Assembly: GCF_038561955.2 (NCBI RefSeq)
Contig: NZ_CP138333.2
Span: 1,054,001-1,118,000, forward strand
Length of the DNA: 64,000 nt
Direction of reading: 5' to 3'
Source of the DNA: Salinicoccus sp. Bachu38
Lineage (GTDB): Bacteria > Bacillota > Bacilli > Staphylococcales > Salinicoccaceae
Below, piece after piece: positions 57,984 through 64,000 of the stretch (position 1 is the first letter of the stretch; each line of letters opens with the position of its first letter). A program made the translations under genes and the position numbers. The notes under the pieces were generated by a model. The model was not told the origin of the DNA. It saw only the letters and a list, made by a program, of their open reading frames with translations, and did not search any database.

Positions 57984-58094
57984 ACAAAAAAAGGCATGCA
58001 CGAGTAGAAGCTACTCATGCATACCTTGAGGTCATCATTTGCATTTACCTATACAGTCCCCGAAAGGGATGCAATATTACGCATATTCAGACAT
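57984..58094 (-). promoter_or_regulatory. Structured leader of mccA with intrinsic terminator
   Basis: Read on minus, the leader of about 110 bases holds: stem TTGCAT/AATGCAA-type (TTGCAT with ATGCAA) enclosing a CCC-TTTC-GGGG hairpin; AGGT/ACCT; then a strong 15-bp terminator stem (GGTATGCATGAGTAG with CTACTCGTGCATGCC) and eight T residues (57986-58022 region). TTGCATCCC can also pair partly with GGTATGCA of the terminator. It looks like a transcription attenuator or riboswitch, but it lacks T-box and SAM riboswitch core sequences. I cannot assign a class. Confidence 0.55.
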
Positions 58095-58100
58095 CTCTGC

Positions 58101-58128
58101 AGAATATATGGGAATGCACCGCTTTCAA
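58101..58128 (-). promoter_or_regulatory. Promoter of mccA-mccB-yrrT
   Basis: On minus, TTGAAA (58123-58128), 16 bases, TATTCT (58101-58106). Confidence 0.5.
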
Positions 58129-58140
58129 TAAAAAATCACT

Positions 58141-58365
58141 GTAGAAGGAGGGAATTGCGCAAACGAACCTTGTGTATGGCATGAGTATTTGTACAACAGC
58201 ACGCCAGACAGCAACAGTTCATTCTACGCATATGATTCTCTCCCTTCTTTGTCAGATAATTTCTTATTAGGGCCATCTTATATAACCCAGAATCTTCTGT
58301 CAATGCTTTTTGGCAAATTTCCTACTATTTCACTTGGAATTGTGATGTATAGCGGTTTCGTTCAT
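58141..58365. other. Intergenic stretch between the mccA promoter and panE end
   Basis: About 225 bases of lower G+C than the genes around. No convincing gene, and no clear terminator for the leftward panE transcript was found. An open frame on + starting near 58189 overlaps panE in antisense and is not supported. Confidence 0.4.
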
Positions 58366-59232
58366 CTATCTTTCGTACTGGTAAGCCTCAAGCAGGGTGA
58401 CGACGATATCGAGGATGGGCGTACGGATCTGCCCTTTTTGCTGCTGGAGATATTTCTGGATGAACGTGTATTCCGTCGGCACACCTGACATGACGTCGTA
58501 GTACATGCTTGTGCCCATCTCCCGGTTGTAGTCCTGGTACACCGAGAGCGCCTTGTCGACGAACGCGCGATCGATGATTTCCTCGTCCTGGTTGATGATG
58601 CTGAGGCCTTCCTCAAGGAGACCGCGCGTCAGCGCAGTGACGGCCTCCAGATCGTATATCTTTGCGGTGTTCCCGGACAGGGCGGTGAGGGAGTTGATGC
58701 CGAGGTTGATCAGCAGCTTCTCATAGCGGATGCGCCGGAATTCATCGGTCTTCCCGATTTCGAGTTCGACGCCGGTGGTATCTTCAAGGTCCGTGATGAG
58801 GCGGTCGATATACGCATAGGTCCTGTCCGCGATGAGCAGGCGTGCATCCTGGAAGTGCTCGATCCGGTCCTCATGCTTCTGGCCGCTGATATAGACGACT
58901 GCGGGCACCGGTGCATCAAAATATTCGTCGAATCCCATGCCATTTTCACAAAGGATGACTTCAGTATCCCGGTGGGCCATTGCAGGGATGATTCCGCTTA
59001 TGGACTTGAGCGCTGTGGCTTTCGTGGCGATGAAGATGATGTCGAAGGCGTCCCCTTCATATGCTGAGATGTCCTCGATGGTGTAGGGGTAATGCCGGCG
59101 TTCACCGTCTTCCTGTATGGTGAAGCCTTCCTTTCGTGATCTGCCAAAGAGTGTAATATCATGCGGCAGCATTTTCATTTCACGTGCAATGACACTGCCG
59201 ACGGCGCCGATGCCGATGACTGCAATTTTCAT
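58366..59232 (-). CDS. panE: 2-dehydropantoate 2-reductase
   Basis: NADPH-dependent reduction of ketopantoate to pantoate, step two of pantothenate synthesis. 288 residues; Rossmann motif IGIGAVGSVIA at the N-terminus, FIATKATAL, the catalytic-lysine region YEKLLINLGINSLTAL (about 168), and GVPTEYTFI near the C-terminus. Minus-strand ATG 59232 behind AGGAGGG. It is divergent from panBCD, so the whole pantoate route is present at one locus. Confidence 0.9.
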   Translation of the reverse strand: MKIAVIGIGAVGSVIAREMKMLPHDITLFGRSRKEGFTIQEDGERRHYPYTIEDISAYEGDAFDIIFIATKATALKSISGIIPAMAHRDTEVILCENGMGFDEYFDAPVPAVVYISGQKHEDRIEHFQDARLLIADRTYAYIDRLITDLEDTTGVELEIGKTDEFRRIRYEKLLINLGINSLTALSGNTAKIYDLEAVTALTRGLLEEGLSIINQDEEIIDRAFVDKALSVYQDYNREMGTSMYYDVMSGVPTEYTFIQKYLQQQKGQIRTPILDIVVTLLEAYQYER

Positions 59233-59261
59233 TTATTTCCCTCCTGGTTGGATGTAGCACT

Positions 59262-59290
59262 TTTAAATAATATGGTAAACTAATTATAAT
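59262..59290 (+). promoter_or_regulatory. Putative promoter of panBCD
   Basis: TTTAAA at 59262-59267, 17 bases, TATAAT at 59285-59290. The -35 is weak. The same AT-rich 70 bases must also hold the panE promoter on the other strand. Confidence 0.4.
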
Positions 59291-59321
59291 ATATTACTTT
59301 CGAATGGAAAGGGGCAGCATC

Positions 59322-60128
59322 ATGAAAGCTACAAGTGATTGGAAACGGATGAAAATGGAGGGGGAGCGGATCACGATGGTCACAGCCTACGACTATCCGA
59401 GTGCGAAGCAGAGTGAAGCGGCCGGACTGGACACCCTGCTCGTCGGCGACTCGCTCGGGATGACAGTCCTCGGCTACGACAGTACGGTGCAGGTGACGAT
59501 GGATGATATGATCCATCATGCGAAGGCGGTCAGACGCGGAGCACCGGATACATACGTCGTTGTGGATATGCCATTCGGATCCTATCATGGAAATGATGAC
59601 GACAGCGTCGGCAATGTCCTGAAACTCTATCAGCAGACAGGCGCCAATGCCGTCAAATTGGAGGGCGTGGAATGCGTCGATGTCATCCGCCGTTCCGTAG
59701 CCGCGGGTGTACCGATCGTCGCCCACCTCGGCCTTACGCCACAGTCGGTCGGTGTGACCGGCTTCAGGATGCAGGCCGGCACACAGGAAGCGGCGATGCA
59801 GCTGATCGAGGACACCAAGGCGGTCGAAGCGGCCGGTGCATGCATGGTGGTTCTCGAGGCCATCCCTTCCGACCTCGCCGGCAAAATCACCCGGACCCTC
59901 TCCATTCCGACGATCGGCATCGGTGCGGGGGCGGATGTGGACGGCCAGGTGCTCGTATACCATGATCTCCTGCAGTATGGAACCGACCGGCTGCCGAAAT
60001 TCGTCAAACCGTATGCGGATTTCAATACGGCCGGAGTGGAGGGACTCAGGGCATACGCCGAAGCGGTCAAGGCCGCCCGCTTCCCGGATGAGGATACAAC
60101 TTACAAGAGAAAGGTTTTTGAGGAATGA
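59322..60128 (+). CDS. panB: 3-methyl-2-oxobutanoate hydroxymethyltransferase
   Basis: First step of pantoate synthesis, using methylenetetrahydrofolate. 268 residues; MVTAYDYPSAKQSEAAG, LLVGDSLGMTVLGY with the metal Asp, and KLEG.... GHLGLTPQ-like AHLGLTPQS are present. ATG 59322 (MKATSDWKRMK) behind AAAGGGG. panC starts within its stop codon. Confidence 0.95.
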   Translation: MKATSDWKRMKMEGERITMVTAYDYPSAKQSEAAGLDTLLVGDSLGMTVLGYDSTVQVTMDDMIHHAKAVRRGAPDTYVVVDMPFGSYHGNDDDSVGNVLKLYQQTGANAVKLEGVECVDVIRRSVAAGVPIVAHLGLTPQSVGVTGFRMQAGTQEAAMQLIEDTKAVEAAGACMVVLEAIPSDLAGKITRTLSIPTIGIGAGADVDGQVLVYHDLLQYGTDRLPKFVKPYADFNTAGVEGLRAYAEAVKAARFPDEDTTYKRKVFEE

Positions 60129-60991
60129 TGAAGACAGCAGGTACAATAGAGGAAGTCCGCAATATACTGGAGGAACATCGCGGGGACAGCATCGCACTGG
60201 TGCCGACGATGGGCGCCCTCCACGAAGGGCATATGGCACTCGTCGATACAGCCAGAAGAAAAGGGGACATCGTCGCAGTCAGCATATTCGTCAACCCGCT
60301 GCAGTTCGGCCCGGATGAGGACCTCGACAGCTATCCGCGGAATCTCGAACGGGACCTTGAAATCTGCCGGGCGCACGGGGTGGATGTCGTCTTCCATCCG
60401 TCAGAGGATGAGATGTACCCGAAGGCACCGGAGCTTGAACTCCGCCTCCGGACGATGGCTTCCATTCTTGATGGGGTCAGAAGGCCGGGCCATTTCGAAG
60501 GTGTGGTGACGGTGGTGAACAAGCTGTTCAACATCGTCCGGCCGGATTTCGCCGTGTTCGGTGAAAAGGACCGCCAGCAGCTGATGATTATCCAGAGGAT
60601 GGTGGAGGACTTCAATCATGATATCGAAGTCGTGGGGGTGTCGACCGAACGGGAATCCGACGGACTGGCCAAAAGCAGCAGGAATGTCAACCTGTCCGAT
60701 ACGGAACGCGCCGAGGCGCCGGCGATCAACCAGGCGCTTGAGATGGGCCGCGGACTGATACAGGAGGGCGTTTCCGATGCCGGAGAAGTCAAGGAGCGTA
60801 TCGAAGCCCATGTCACGGACCATACTTCGGGCACAATAGACGACCTTCAGATATTCACACATCCCGATTTAAATCCTGTTCAAAACATTGATGGTGATGT
60901 TATAATATTCATTGCTGTTAAGTTCGCAAGAACACGGTTAATAGATAATATGATGGTGATAAAAAATGATCAGAACAATGATGAACGGTAA
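60125..60991 (+). CDS. panC: Pantothenate synthetase
   Basis: ATP-dependent joining of pantoate and beta-alanine. 288 residues with the HIGH-type motif [15 protein letters not shown] (about 24-38) and KMSKS-equivalent [10 protein letters not shown] (about 182-191). ATG 60125 overlaps panB by four bases. Its 3' end overlaps panD by 26 bases in another frame, which gives the last residues an unusual Asn/Asp-rich tail. Confidence 0.94.
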   Translation: MMKTAGTIEEVRNILEEHRGDSIALVPTMGALHEGHMALVDTARRKGDIVAVSIFVNPLQFGPDEDLDSYPRNLERDLEICRAHGVDVVFHPSEDEMYPKAPELELRLRTMASILDGVRRPGHFEGVVTVVNKLFNIVRPDFAVFGEKDRQQLMIIQRMVEDFNHDIEVVGVSTERESDGLAKSSRNVNLSDTERAEAPAINQALEMGRGLIQEGVSDAGEVKERIEAHVTDHTSGTIDDLQIFTHPDLNPVQNIDGDVIIFIAVKFARTRLIDNMMVIKNDQNNDER

Positions 60992-61358
60992 AATACATCG
61001 GGCGGTCGTTACAGAGGCCAACCTGAACTATGTGGGCAGCATTACAATCGACCCGGTACTGCTTGAAGCGGCGAACATACTGCCGAATGAACGGGTGCAG
61101 ATCGTCAATAACAACAATGGAGAACGCCTTGAGACATATGTCATCGAAGGGGAGAGGGGTTCCCGCGAAATCTGCCTGAATGGTGCCGCCGCGAGAAAGG
61201 TGCAGGTCGGTGATGTCGTCATCATAATCAGCTATGTCCAGCTGGATGACAGCGAGTTGGATGGTTTCGAGCCGAATGTAGTAATCGTCGATCAGGACAA
61301 CAATATCGTCGACCCCGAGTACATCGAAAAAAGACAAACCGAATACACACATCAATGA
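60966..61358 (+). CDS. panD: Aspartate 1-decarboxylase (pyruvoyl)
   Basis: Makes beta-alanine from aspartate. 130 residues; self-cleavage at Gly-Ser in NYVGSITID (about 24-25) yields the pyruvoyl group, and [23 protein letters not shown]-type segments follow. ATG 60966 behind GGTGAT lies inside panC; ATG 60978 is a possible later start. Supplies the second substrate of panC. Confidence 0.95.
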   Translation: MIRTMMNGKIHRAVVTEANLNYVGSITIDPVLLEAANILPNERVQIVNNNNGERLETYVIEGERGSREICLNGAAARKVQVGDVVIIISYVQLDDSELDGFEPNVVIVDQDNNIVDPEYIEKRQTEYTHQ

Positions 61359-61390
61359 GTAATTAGACATCCGTTTAATTACTTTTTTTA
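61358..61390 (+). terminator. Terminator after panD
   Basis: AGTAATTA (61358-61365) pairs with TAATTACT (61376-61383), AT-rich, with a run of seven T residues. It overlaps the panD stop. Confidence 0.7.
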
Positions 61391-61415
61391 AACTTTTGTA
61401 AAAGGAGGTGCAGCC

Positions 61416-62405
61416 ATGTTCGGCAAACTGTTCTTCATCATTTTCGTCTATATCGTATCCACCATCCTCGCCCCGGCCGTGCAGTCCTATGATTTTAAGG
61501 AAGGCCTGAACGGGGAATACGCGACGGAATGGCTGGAAGCAAACGTATATCCGGCATATGACATGAGCGGCATACACGAAGTCAATAGTGCGCAGACGCA
61601 GGACGTTGAAGTGACCATGGAAAGTGAATATGACATCCAGGGTCAGGAAGTACTCGGAAGTGAGTATGCAGGGGATTTTGTCATCGAAGAGGACTATGGA
61701 AGATTCAGGATGGTGCTTGTCAATGAAGGGCAGGTGACAGGTGCCTATACGAACAGTGATGATGTATCAATCGACAACATAAACATTGAAGGCATGGACC
61801 GTGAGAGTGTCAGGAAGGTGTACGGGGAACCGGAGGACTCCATCAAAAAGGGATGGAAGCGGCTCAGGGTCGACAGCAATGAATATGCAGTATACGATCT
61901 GAAGGATAGATATGTCTATTTCTTCTATGATCTTCACGAAGAAGACAAGGTCAATGGGGCGCTCGTGGTGATGAAGGAGGAAGTCGAGGCGGGCGAGGCA
62001 CTATACAACCATCCGCCGGCAGAGGACAATTCAAGGATGAACCATCTTCTGGTCAATGCCACCCGCTTCGAATATGATGTGGAGCCCCTCGAGACGTATG
62101 ACAGGGCAGGCGTGGCGGCACAGGGCCACAGCGAGGATATGGCGGAACGCAACTACTTCGACCATGATTCGCCGGACGGGGAAACATTGAAGGACCGGGT
62201 CGAGGAGGCAGGGGTGCAGTACCGCATGGCCGGAGAGAACATCGCCATGGGACACACATCCCCGATATTCTCCCACCACAGCCTGATGAACTCCATCGAC
62301 CACCGTGTGAATACGCTGAAGCCGGCATTCACCCATCTCGGTACGGGAACCGCCTATAATGATGAAAATGTGCCATATTATACAGAAAATTATATACAAA
62401 AGTAG
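61416..62405 (+). CDS. Secreted or membrane-anchored CAP-domain protein
   Basis: 329 residues. Hydrophobic N-terminus (about 4-22) acts as signal or anchor; a CAP-associated N-terminal domain (about 60-200, with YGEPEDSIKKGWKRLRVDS) is followed by a CAP/SCP domain (about 205-325) with HSEDMAERNYFDHDSPDG and the paired AGENIAMGH, and SLMNSIDHRVN. Similar to Bacillus YlbC. Role unknown; likely extracellular. ATG 61416 behind AAAGGAGGTG. Confidence 0.85.
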   Translation: MFGKLFFIIFVYIVSTILAPAVQSYDFKEGLNGEYATEWLEANVYPAYDMSGIHEVNSAQTQDVEVTMESEYDIQGQEVLGSEYAGDFVIEEDYGRFRMVLVNEGQVTGAYTNSDDVSIDNINIEGMDRESVRKVYGEPEDSIKKGWKRLRVDSNEYAVYDLKDRYVYFFYDLHEEDKVNGALVVMKEEVEAGEALYNHPPAEDNSRMNHLLVNATRFEYDVEPLETYDRAGVAAQGHSEDMAERNYFDHDSPDGETLKDRVEEAGVQYRMAGENIAMGHTSPIFSHHSLMNSIDHRVNTLKPAFTHLGTGTAYNDENVPYYTENYIQK

Positions 62406-62422
62406 ATGGAATATTTGCCTTA

Positions 62423-62431
62423 TGGTATAAT
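62423..62431 (+). promoter_or_regulatory. Extended -10 promoter candidate
   Basis: TGGTATAAT at 62423-62431 right after the CAP gene, upstream of the interrupted small ORF. No good -35. Confidence 0.4.
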
Positions 62432-62479
62432 ATTATACAAATCAATGTGTTTGGAATCGTTTCTAAGGGGAATTTAAAA

Positions 62480-62644
62480 GTGAACGTCACGAATGCATTT
62501 TTTGACGATTATAACTTTTCCTACAGGCCCATCCTGATAGAATTGTAGAACGAGGGGATGCAGTTGATCAGTAAAACACAGGAAAATGAAACCAAAGATG
62601 CTAAAGATATTTTGGAACAAGTGAAAATAATACTTGGCAGATAG
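62480..62644 (+). pseudogene. Small ORF interrupted by one in-frame TAG
   Basis: GTG at 62480 follows AAGGGGA at good spacing. The frame reads 22 codons (MNVTNAFFDDYNFSYRPILIEL), TAG at 62546-62548, then continues without other stops through NEGMQLISKTQENE... to TAG at 62642, 54 codon positions in all. ATG 62558 could restart translation (28 residues), behind GAGGGG. A single C-to-T change (CAG to TAG) would explain the break. It lies between the CAP gene and lexA. I do not recognise the protein; it may be a decayed gene, two tiny ORFs, or chance. Confidence 0.35.
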
Positions 62645-62693
62645 TCGAATGAACCAGTCTAGCGTATGACAGGATGGCATGGGAAAAGCGATA

Positions 62694-62730
62694 ATAAAAA
62701 GGGCGCATACCAAAATGGTATGCGCCCTTT
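62694..62730 (-). terminator. Terminator of lexA
   Basis: AAAGGGCGCATACCA and complement (62698-62712, 62716-62730) around three bases; on the minus strand it is followed by a T-rich run. Confidence 0.88.
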
Positions 62731-62748
62731 AAATATGCCCGAACCTGG

Positions 62749-63363
62749 TCAGAAGGACCTGAACAGTCCGACAACCTTGCCGAGGACGGTCACACTATCC
62801 AGAATGATCGGTTCCATGGAAGAGTTTTCAGGCTGCAGCCTGTAGTAGCCATTTTCCTTGTAGAAGCGCTTGACCGTCGCTTCATCCTCTTCCGTCATTG
62901 CAACGATGATATCCCCATTGTGTGCGATATTCTGCTTCCGTACGATGACCCGGTCCCCGTCGTGTATGCCGGTTTCAATCATGCTGTCACCGACGACATT
63001 CAGCAGGAAGATTTCACTGTTATGGTTTGCCGTGAAATGTTCGGGAAGCGGGAAATATTCATCGATGTTCTCGACTGCTGTGATCGGAAGGCCGGCAGTG
63101 ACCTTACCAAGTACCGGAACATGGATGACGGCACCATGCTGCTCGTTTTCCTCCGTAATGATCTCAATTGCACGCGGCTTCGTCGGATCCCGCTTTATGA
63201 ATCCCTTCTCCTGCAGCTTCGCAAGGTGTCCGTGGACGGTCGAACTGGACTGGAGGCCGACCGCGTTGCCTATCTCCCTTACACTTGGCGGATAGCCCTT
63301 TTCGTGAACGGTAGTCTTTATAAACTGATATATCTGCTTCTGTCTATCTGTTAGCGGCTTCAT
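62749..63363 (-). CDS. lexA: SOS repressor LexA
   Basis: 204-residue repressor of DNA-damage genes. N-terminal winged helix ([37 protein letters not shown]), Ala-Gly cleavage site in VTAGLPI (about 89-95), catalytic Ser in GDSM (about 126) and Lys in ATVKRFY (about 165). Minus-strand ATG 63363. Its promoter (TTGTAA, 17 bases, TAAAAT on minus) is overlapped by a LexA box, so it represses itself. Confidence 0.97.
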   Translation of the reverse strand: MKPLTDRQKQIYQFIKTTVHEKGYPPSVREIGNAVGLQSSSTVHGHLAKLQEKGFIKRDPTKPRAIEIITEENEQHGAVIHVPVLGKVTAGLPITAVENIDEYFPLPEHFTANHNSEIFLLNVVGDSMIETGIHDGDRVIVRKQNIAHNGDIIVAMTEEDEATVKRFYKENGYYRLQPENSSMEPIILDSVTVLGKVVGLFRSF

Positions 63364-63418
63364 ATATATACCTCCGGCTTATTATTGATTCAATTTTACC
63401 ATATATATGGATGTGTTA

Positions 63419-63432
63419 CAAACGTTTGTTCG
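63419..63432 (-). promoter_or_regulatory. LexA box 1 (lexA side)
   Basis: On minus CGAACAAACGTTTG, close to the consensus CGAACAAATGTTCG. It covers the -35 of lexA. Confidence 0.8.
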
Positions 63433-63440
63433 TAATCCTG

Positions 63441-63469
63441 TTGACCCGGAACAGATGTTCTGTTACCAT
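63441..63469 (+). promoter_or_regulatory. Promoter of sosA
   Basis: TTGACC at 63441-63446, 17 bases, TACCAT at 63464-63469. LexA box 2 fills the spacer. Confidence 0.6.
63448..63461 (+). promoter_or_regulatory. LexA box 2
   Basis: GGAACAGATGTTCT, symmetric core GAACAGATGTTC, between the -35 and -10 of sosA. Confidence 0.8.
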
Positions 63470-63476
63470 ATTGGTA

Positions 63477-63490
63477 CAAACACATGTTCT
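63477..63490 (+). promoter_or_regulatory. LexA box 3
   Basis: CAAACACATGTTCT, one arm degenerate, just downstream of the sosA -10. Confidence 0.65.
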
Positions 63491-63503
63491 GGAGGGGAAT
63501 ACC

Positions 63504-63752
63504 ATGACATTGAAGGAATTCAAACTATTGAGCGCCATTTTTGCATTTGCCCTGGCGGCCGGTCTTATATTCATGTTCGACTCCCATAATACAGAGAACG
63601 CCTATTCCGATATCGTTTATATAGATGAGTATGAAGTAGTGACAGAAGCGGATATTCTGGAACCTTCAGAGGAAACGCACGTTCCGGACGAACAGTATGC
63701 CGAACGGACACATATGGACCAGCTGATGGAAATGATCGGTTTTATAAAGTGA
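63504..63752 (+). CDS. sosA: SosA/YneA-type SOS cell-division inhibitor
   Basis: 82-residue membrane protein divergent from lexA under three LexA boxes, the position of sosA in Staphylococcus and yneA in Bacillus. One N-terminal membrane helix (about 8-25, LSAIFAFALAAGLIFMF) and an acidic extracytoplasmic tail (EYEVVTEADILEPSEE). SosA blocks septum progression after DNA damage and is removed by CtpA-type proteolysis. ATG 63504 behind GGAGGGG. Identification is mainly by context and topology. Confidence 0.82.
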   Translation: MTLKEFKLLSAIFAFALAAGLIFMFDSHNTENAYSDIVYIDEYEVVTEADILEPSEETHVPDEQYAERTHMDQLMEMIGFIK

Positions 63753-63766
63753 TTATAGTGATTATC

Positions 63767-63796
63767 AAGTATGGGAATGGTCTCATACTTTTTTTT
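63767..63796 (+). terminator. Terminator after sosA
   Basis: AAGTATGGGA (63767-63776) pairs with TCTCATACTT (63781-63790), one G-U, and T residues follow. Confidence 0.8.
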
Positions 63797-63833
63797 GTGT
63801 TAAATTATAGGTGAGTGGACAGGAGGTTTCGCA

Positions 63834-64000
63834 ATGCTTGAAAAGGAAAAACTGCAACGAATCAATGCACTGGCTGCCAAAAAGAAGGCGGGCAGCATCA
63901 AAAAGGAAGAGCTTGAAGAACTGAAGGGGCTGCGGGAAGAGTACCTTGAAAACTTTCGATCCTCCTTCAGAAAACAGGTGGAGCACACCAGGGTGGTCGA
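63834..64000 (+). CDS. DUF896 (YnzC-like) protein, 5' part
   Basis: The first 55 codons of a small DUF896 protein, cut by the window end. MLEKEKLQRINALAAKKKAG and LREEYLENFRSSFRKQVEH are typical of the YnzC family, a two-helix protein that sits next to lexA/yneA in Bacillus as well. ATG 63834 behind AGGAGG. Function not established. Confidence 0.88.
   Translation, partial: MLEKEKLQRINALAAKKKAGSIKKEELEELKGLREEYLENFRSSFRKQVEHTRVV

Noticed and set aside
57984-58060. Leader peptide (ATG CAA ATG ATG ACC TCA AGG TAT GCA TGA) in the mccA leader
   Set aside because: No usable RBS in front and no cysteine or methionine run beyond ordinary; kept only as a remote possibility.
58050-58085. CCCCGAAAGGGATG on +, reminiscent of a SAM-III (SMK) box
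   Set aside because: It is the reverse strand of the mccA leader hairpin; no gene follows on + and the rest of the SMK consensus is absent.
57984-58094. T-box leader for mccA
   Set aside because: No GGTGGNACCGCG-type T-box sequence and the leader is too short for a specifier stem.
58189-58488. Open frame on + (99 codons) left of panE
   Set aside because: Its second half is antisense to panE, it has no RBS at its TTG start, and its Ser-rich composition is unlike the neighbouring genes.

Overview
The window is chromosomal DNA of a Gram-positive bacterium of the family Staphylococcaceae. Gene order polC-rimP-nusA-rnpM-ylxQ-infB-rbfA-truB-ribF-rpsO-pnp-rnjB-ftsK, then recA-rny-ymdB-korAB, ricA-mutS-mutL-miaA-hfq-gpx-hflX and finally lexA/sosA is the staphylococcal backbone. 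The base composition looks much closer to 50% G+C than in Staphylococcus, so a Salinicoccus-like relative is my best guess (inference; 16S or whole-genome comparison would settle it). I see no rRNA, tRNA, CRISPR, IS element or prophage.

Region 1 (1-17.6 kb, all +): end of polC, then the translation/RNA operon from a strong promoter at 1405, RNA decay (pnp, rnjB), DNA translocase ftsK and the ymfF/H/I group (EF-P modification in Bacillus). Region 2 (17.6-27.3 kb): ymfK-like DUF3388, RodZ-like ymfM, pgsA, SOS-controlled recA, RNase Y, ymdB and a two-subunit 2-oxoacid:acceptor oxidoreductase. One small unknown gene sits on the minus strand between rny and ymdB. cinA is not between pgsA and recA.

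Region 3 (27.4-35.1 kb) is an insertion in the backbone where miaB would be expected: a heterodimeric ABC exporter, then a TPP-riboswitch-controlled ykoE-ykoD-ykoC ECF importer for a thiamine-type substrate, ricA, and thiW. Region 4 (35.1-44.7 kb) is backbone again: mutS, mutL, an alpha/beta hydrolase, miaA, hfq, a glutathione peroxidase-like gene (minus), hflX and an ynbB-like PLP lyase.

Region 5 (44.7-62.4 kb) stands where glnR-glnA would follow ynbB in Staphylococcus. It is a metabolic accessory block: a DUF438/hemerythrin/PAS protein; a SAM-I riboswitch ahead of a lone flavin monooxygenase; a CynX/NimT-type MFS exporter; an AbgA-like hydrolase with AbgT transporter; a guanine-riboswitch xpt-pbuX operon; a CueP-like copper lipoprotein; the reverse transsulfuration operon mccA-mccB-yrrT behind a structured leader I cannot assign; panE divergent from panBCD; and a CAP-domain secreted protein. 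Region 6 (62.4-64 kb) is the SOS control locus: lexA and sosA diverge around three LexA boxes, followed by the start of a DUF896 gene.

The regulatory layer is rich: TPP, SAM-I and guanine riboswitches, a probable S15 leader, four LexA boxes and many intrinsic terminators. The least explained signals are the leader in front of mccA, a small ORF interrupted by one in-frame TAG next to lexA, and the stacked inverted repeats in front of the ABC exporter.
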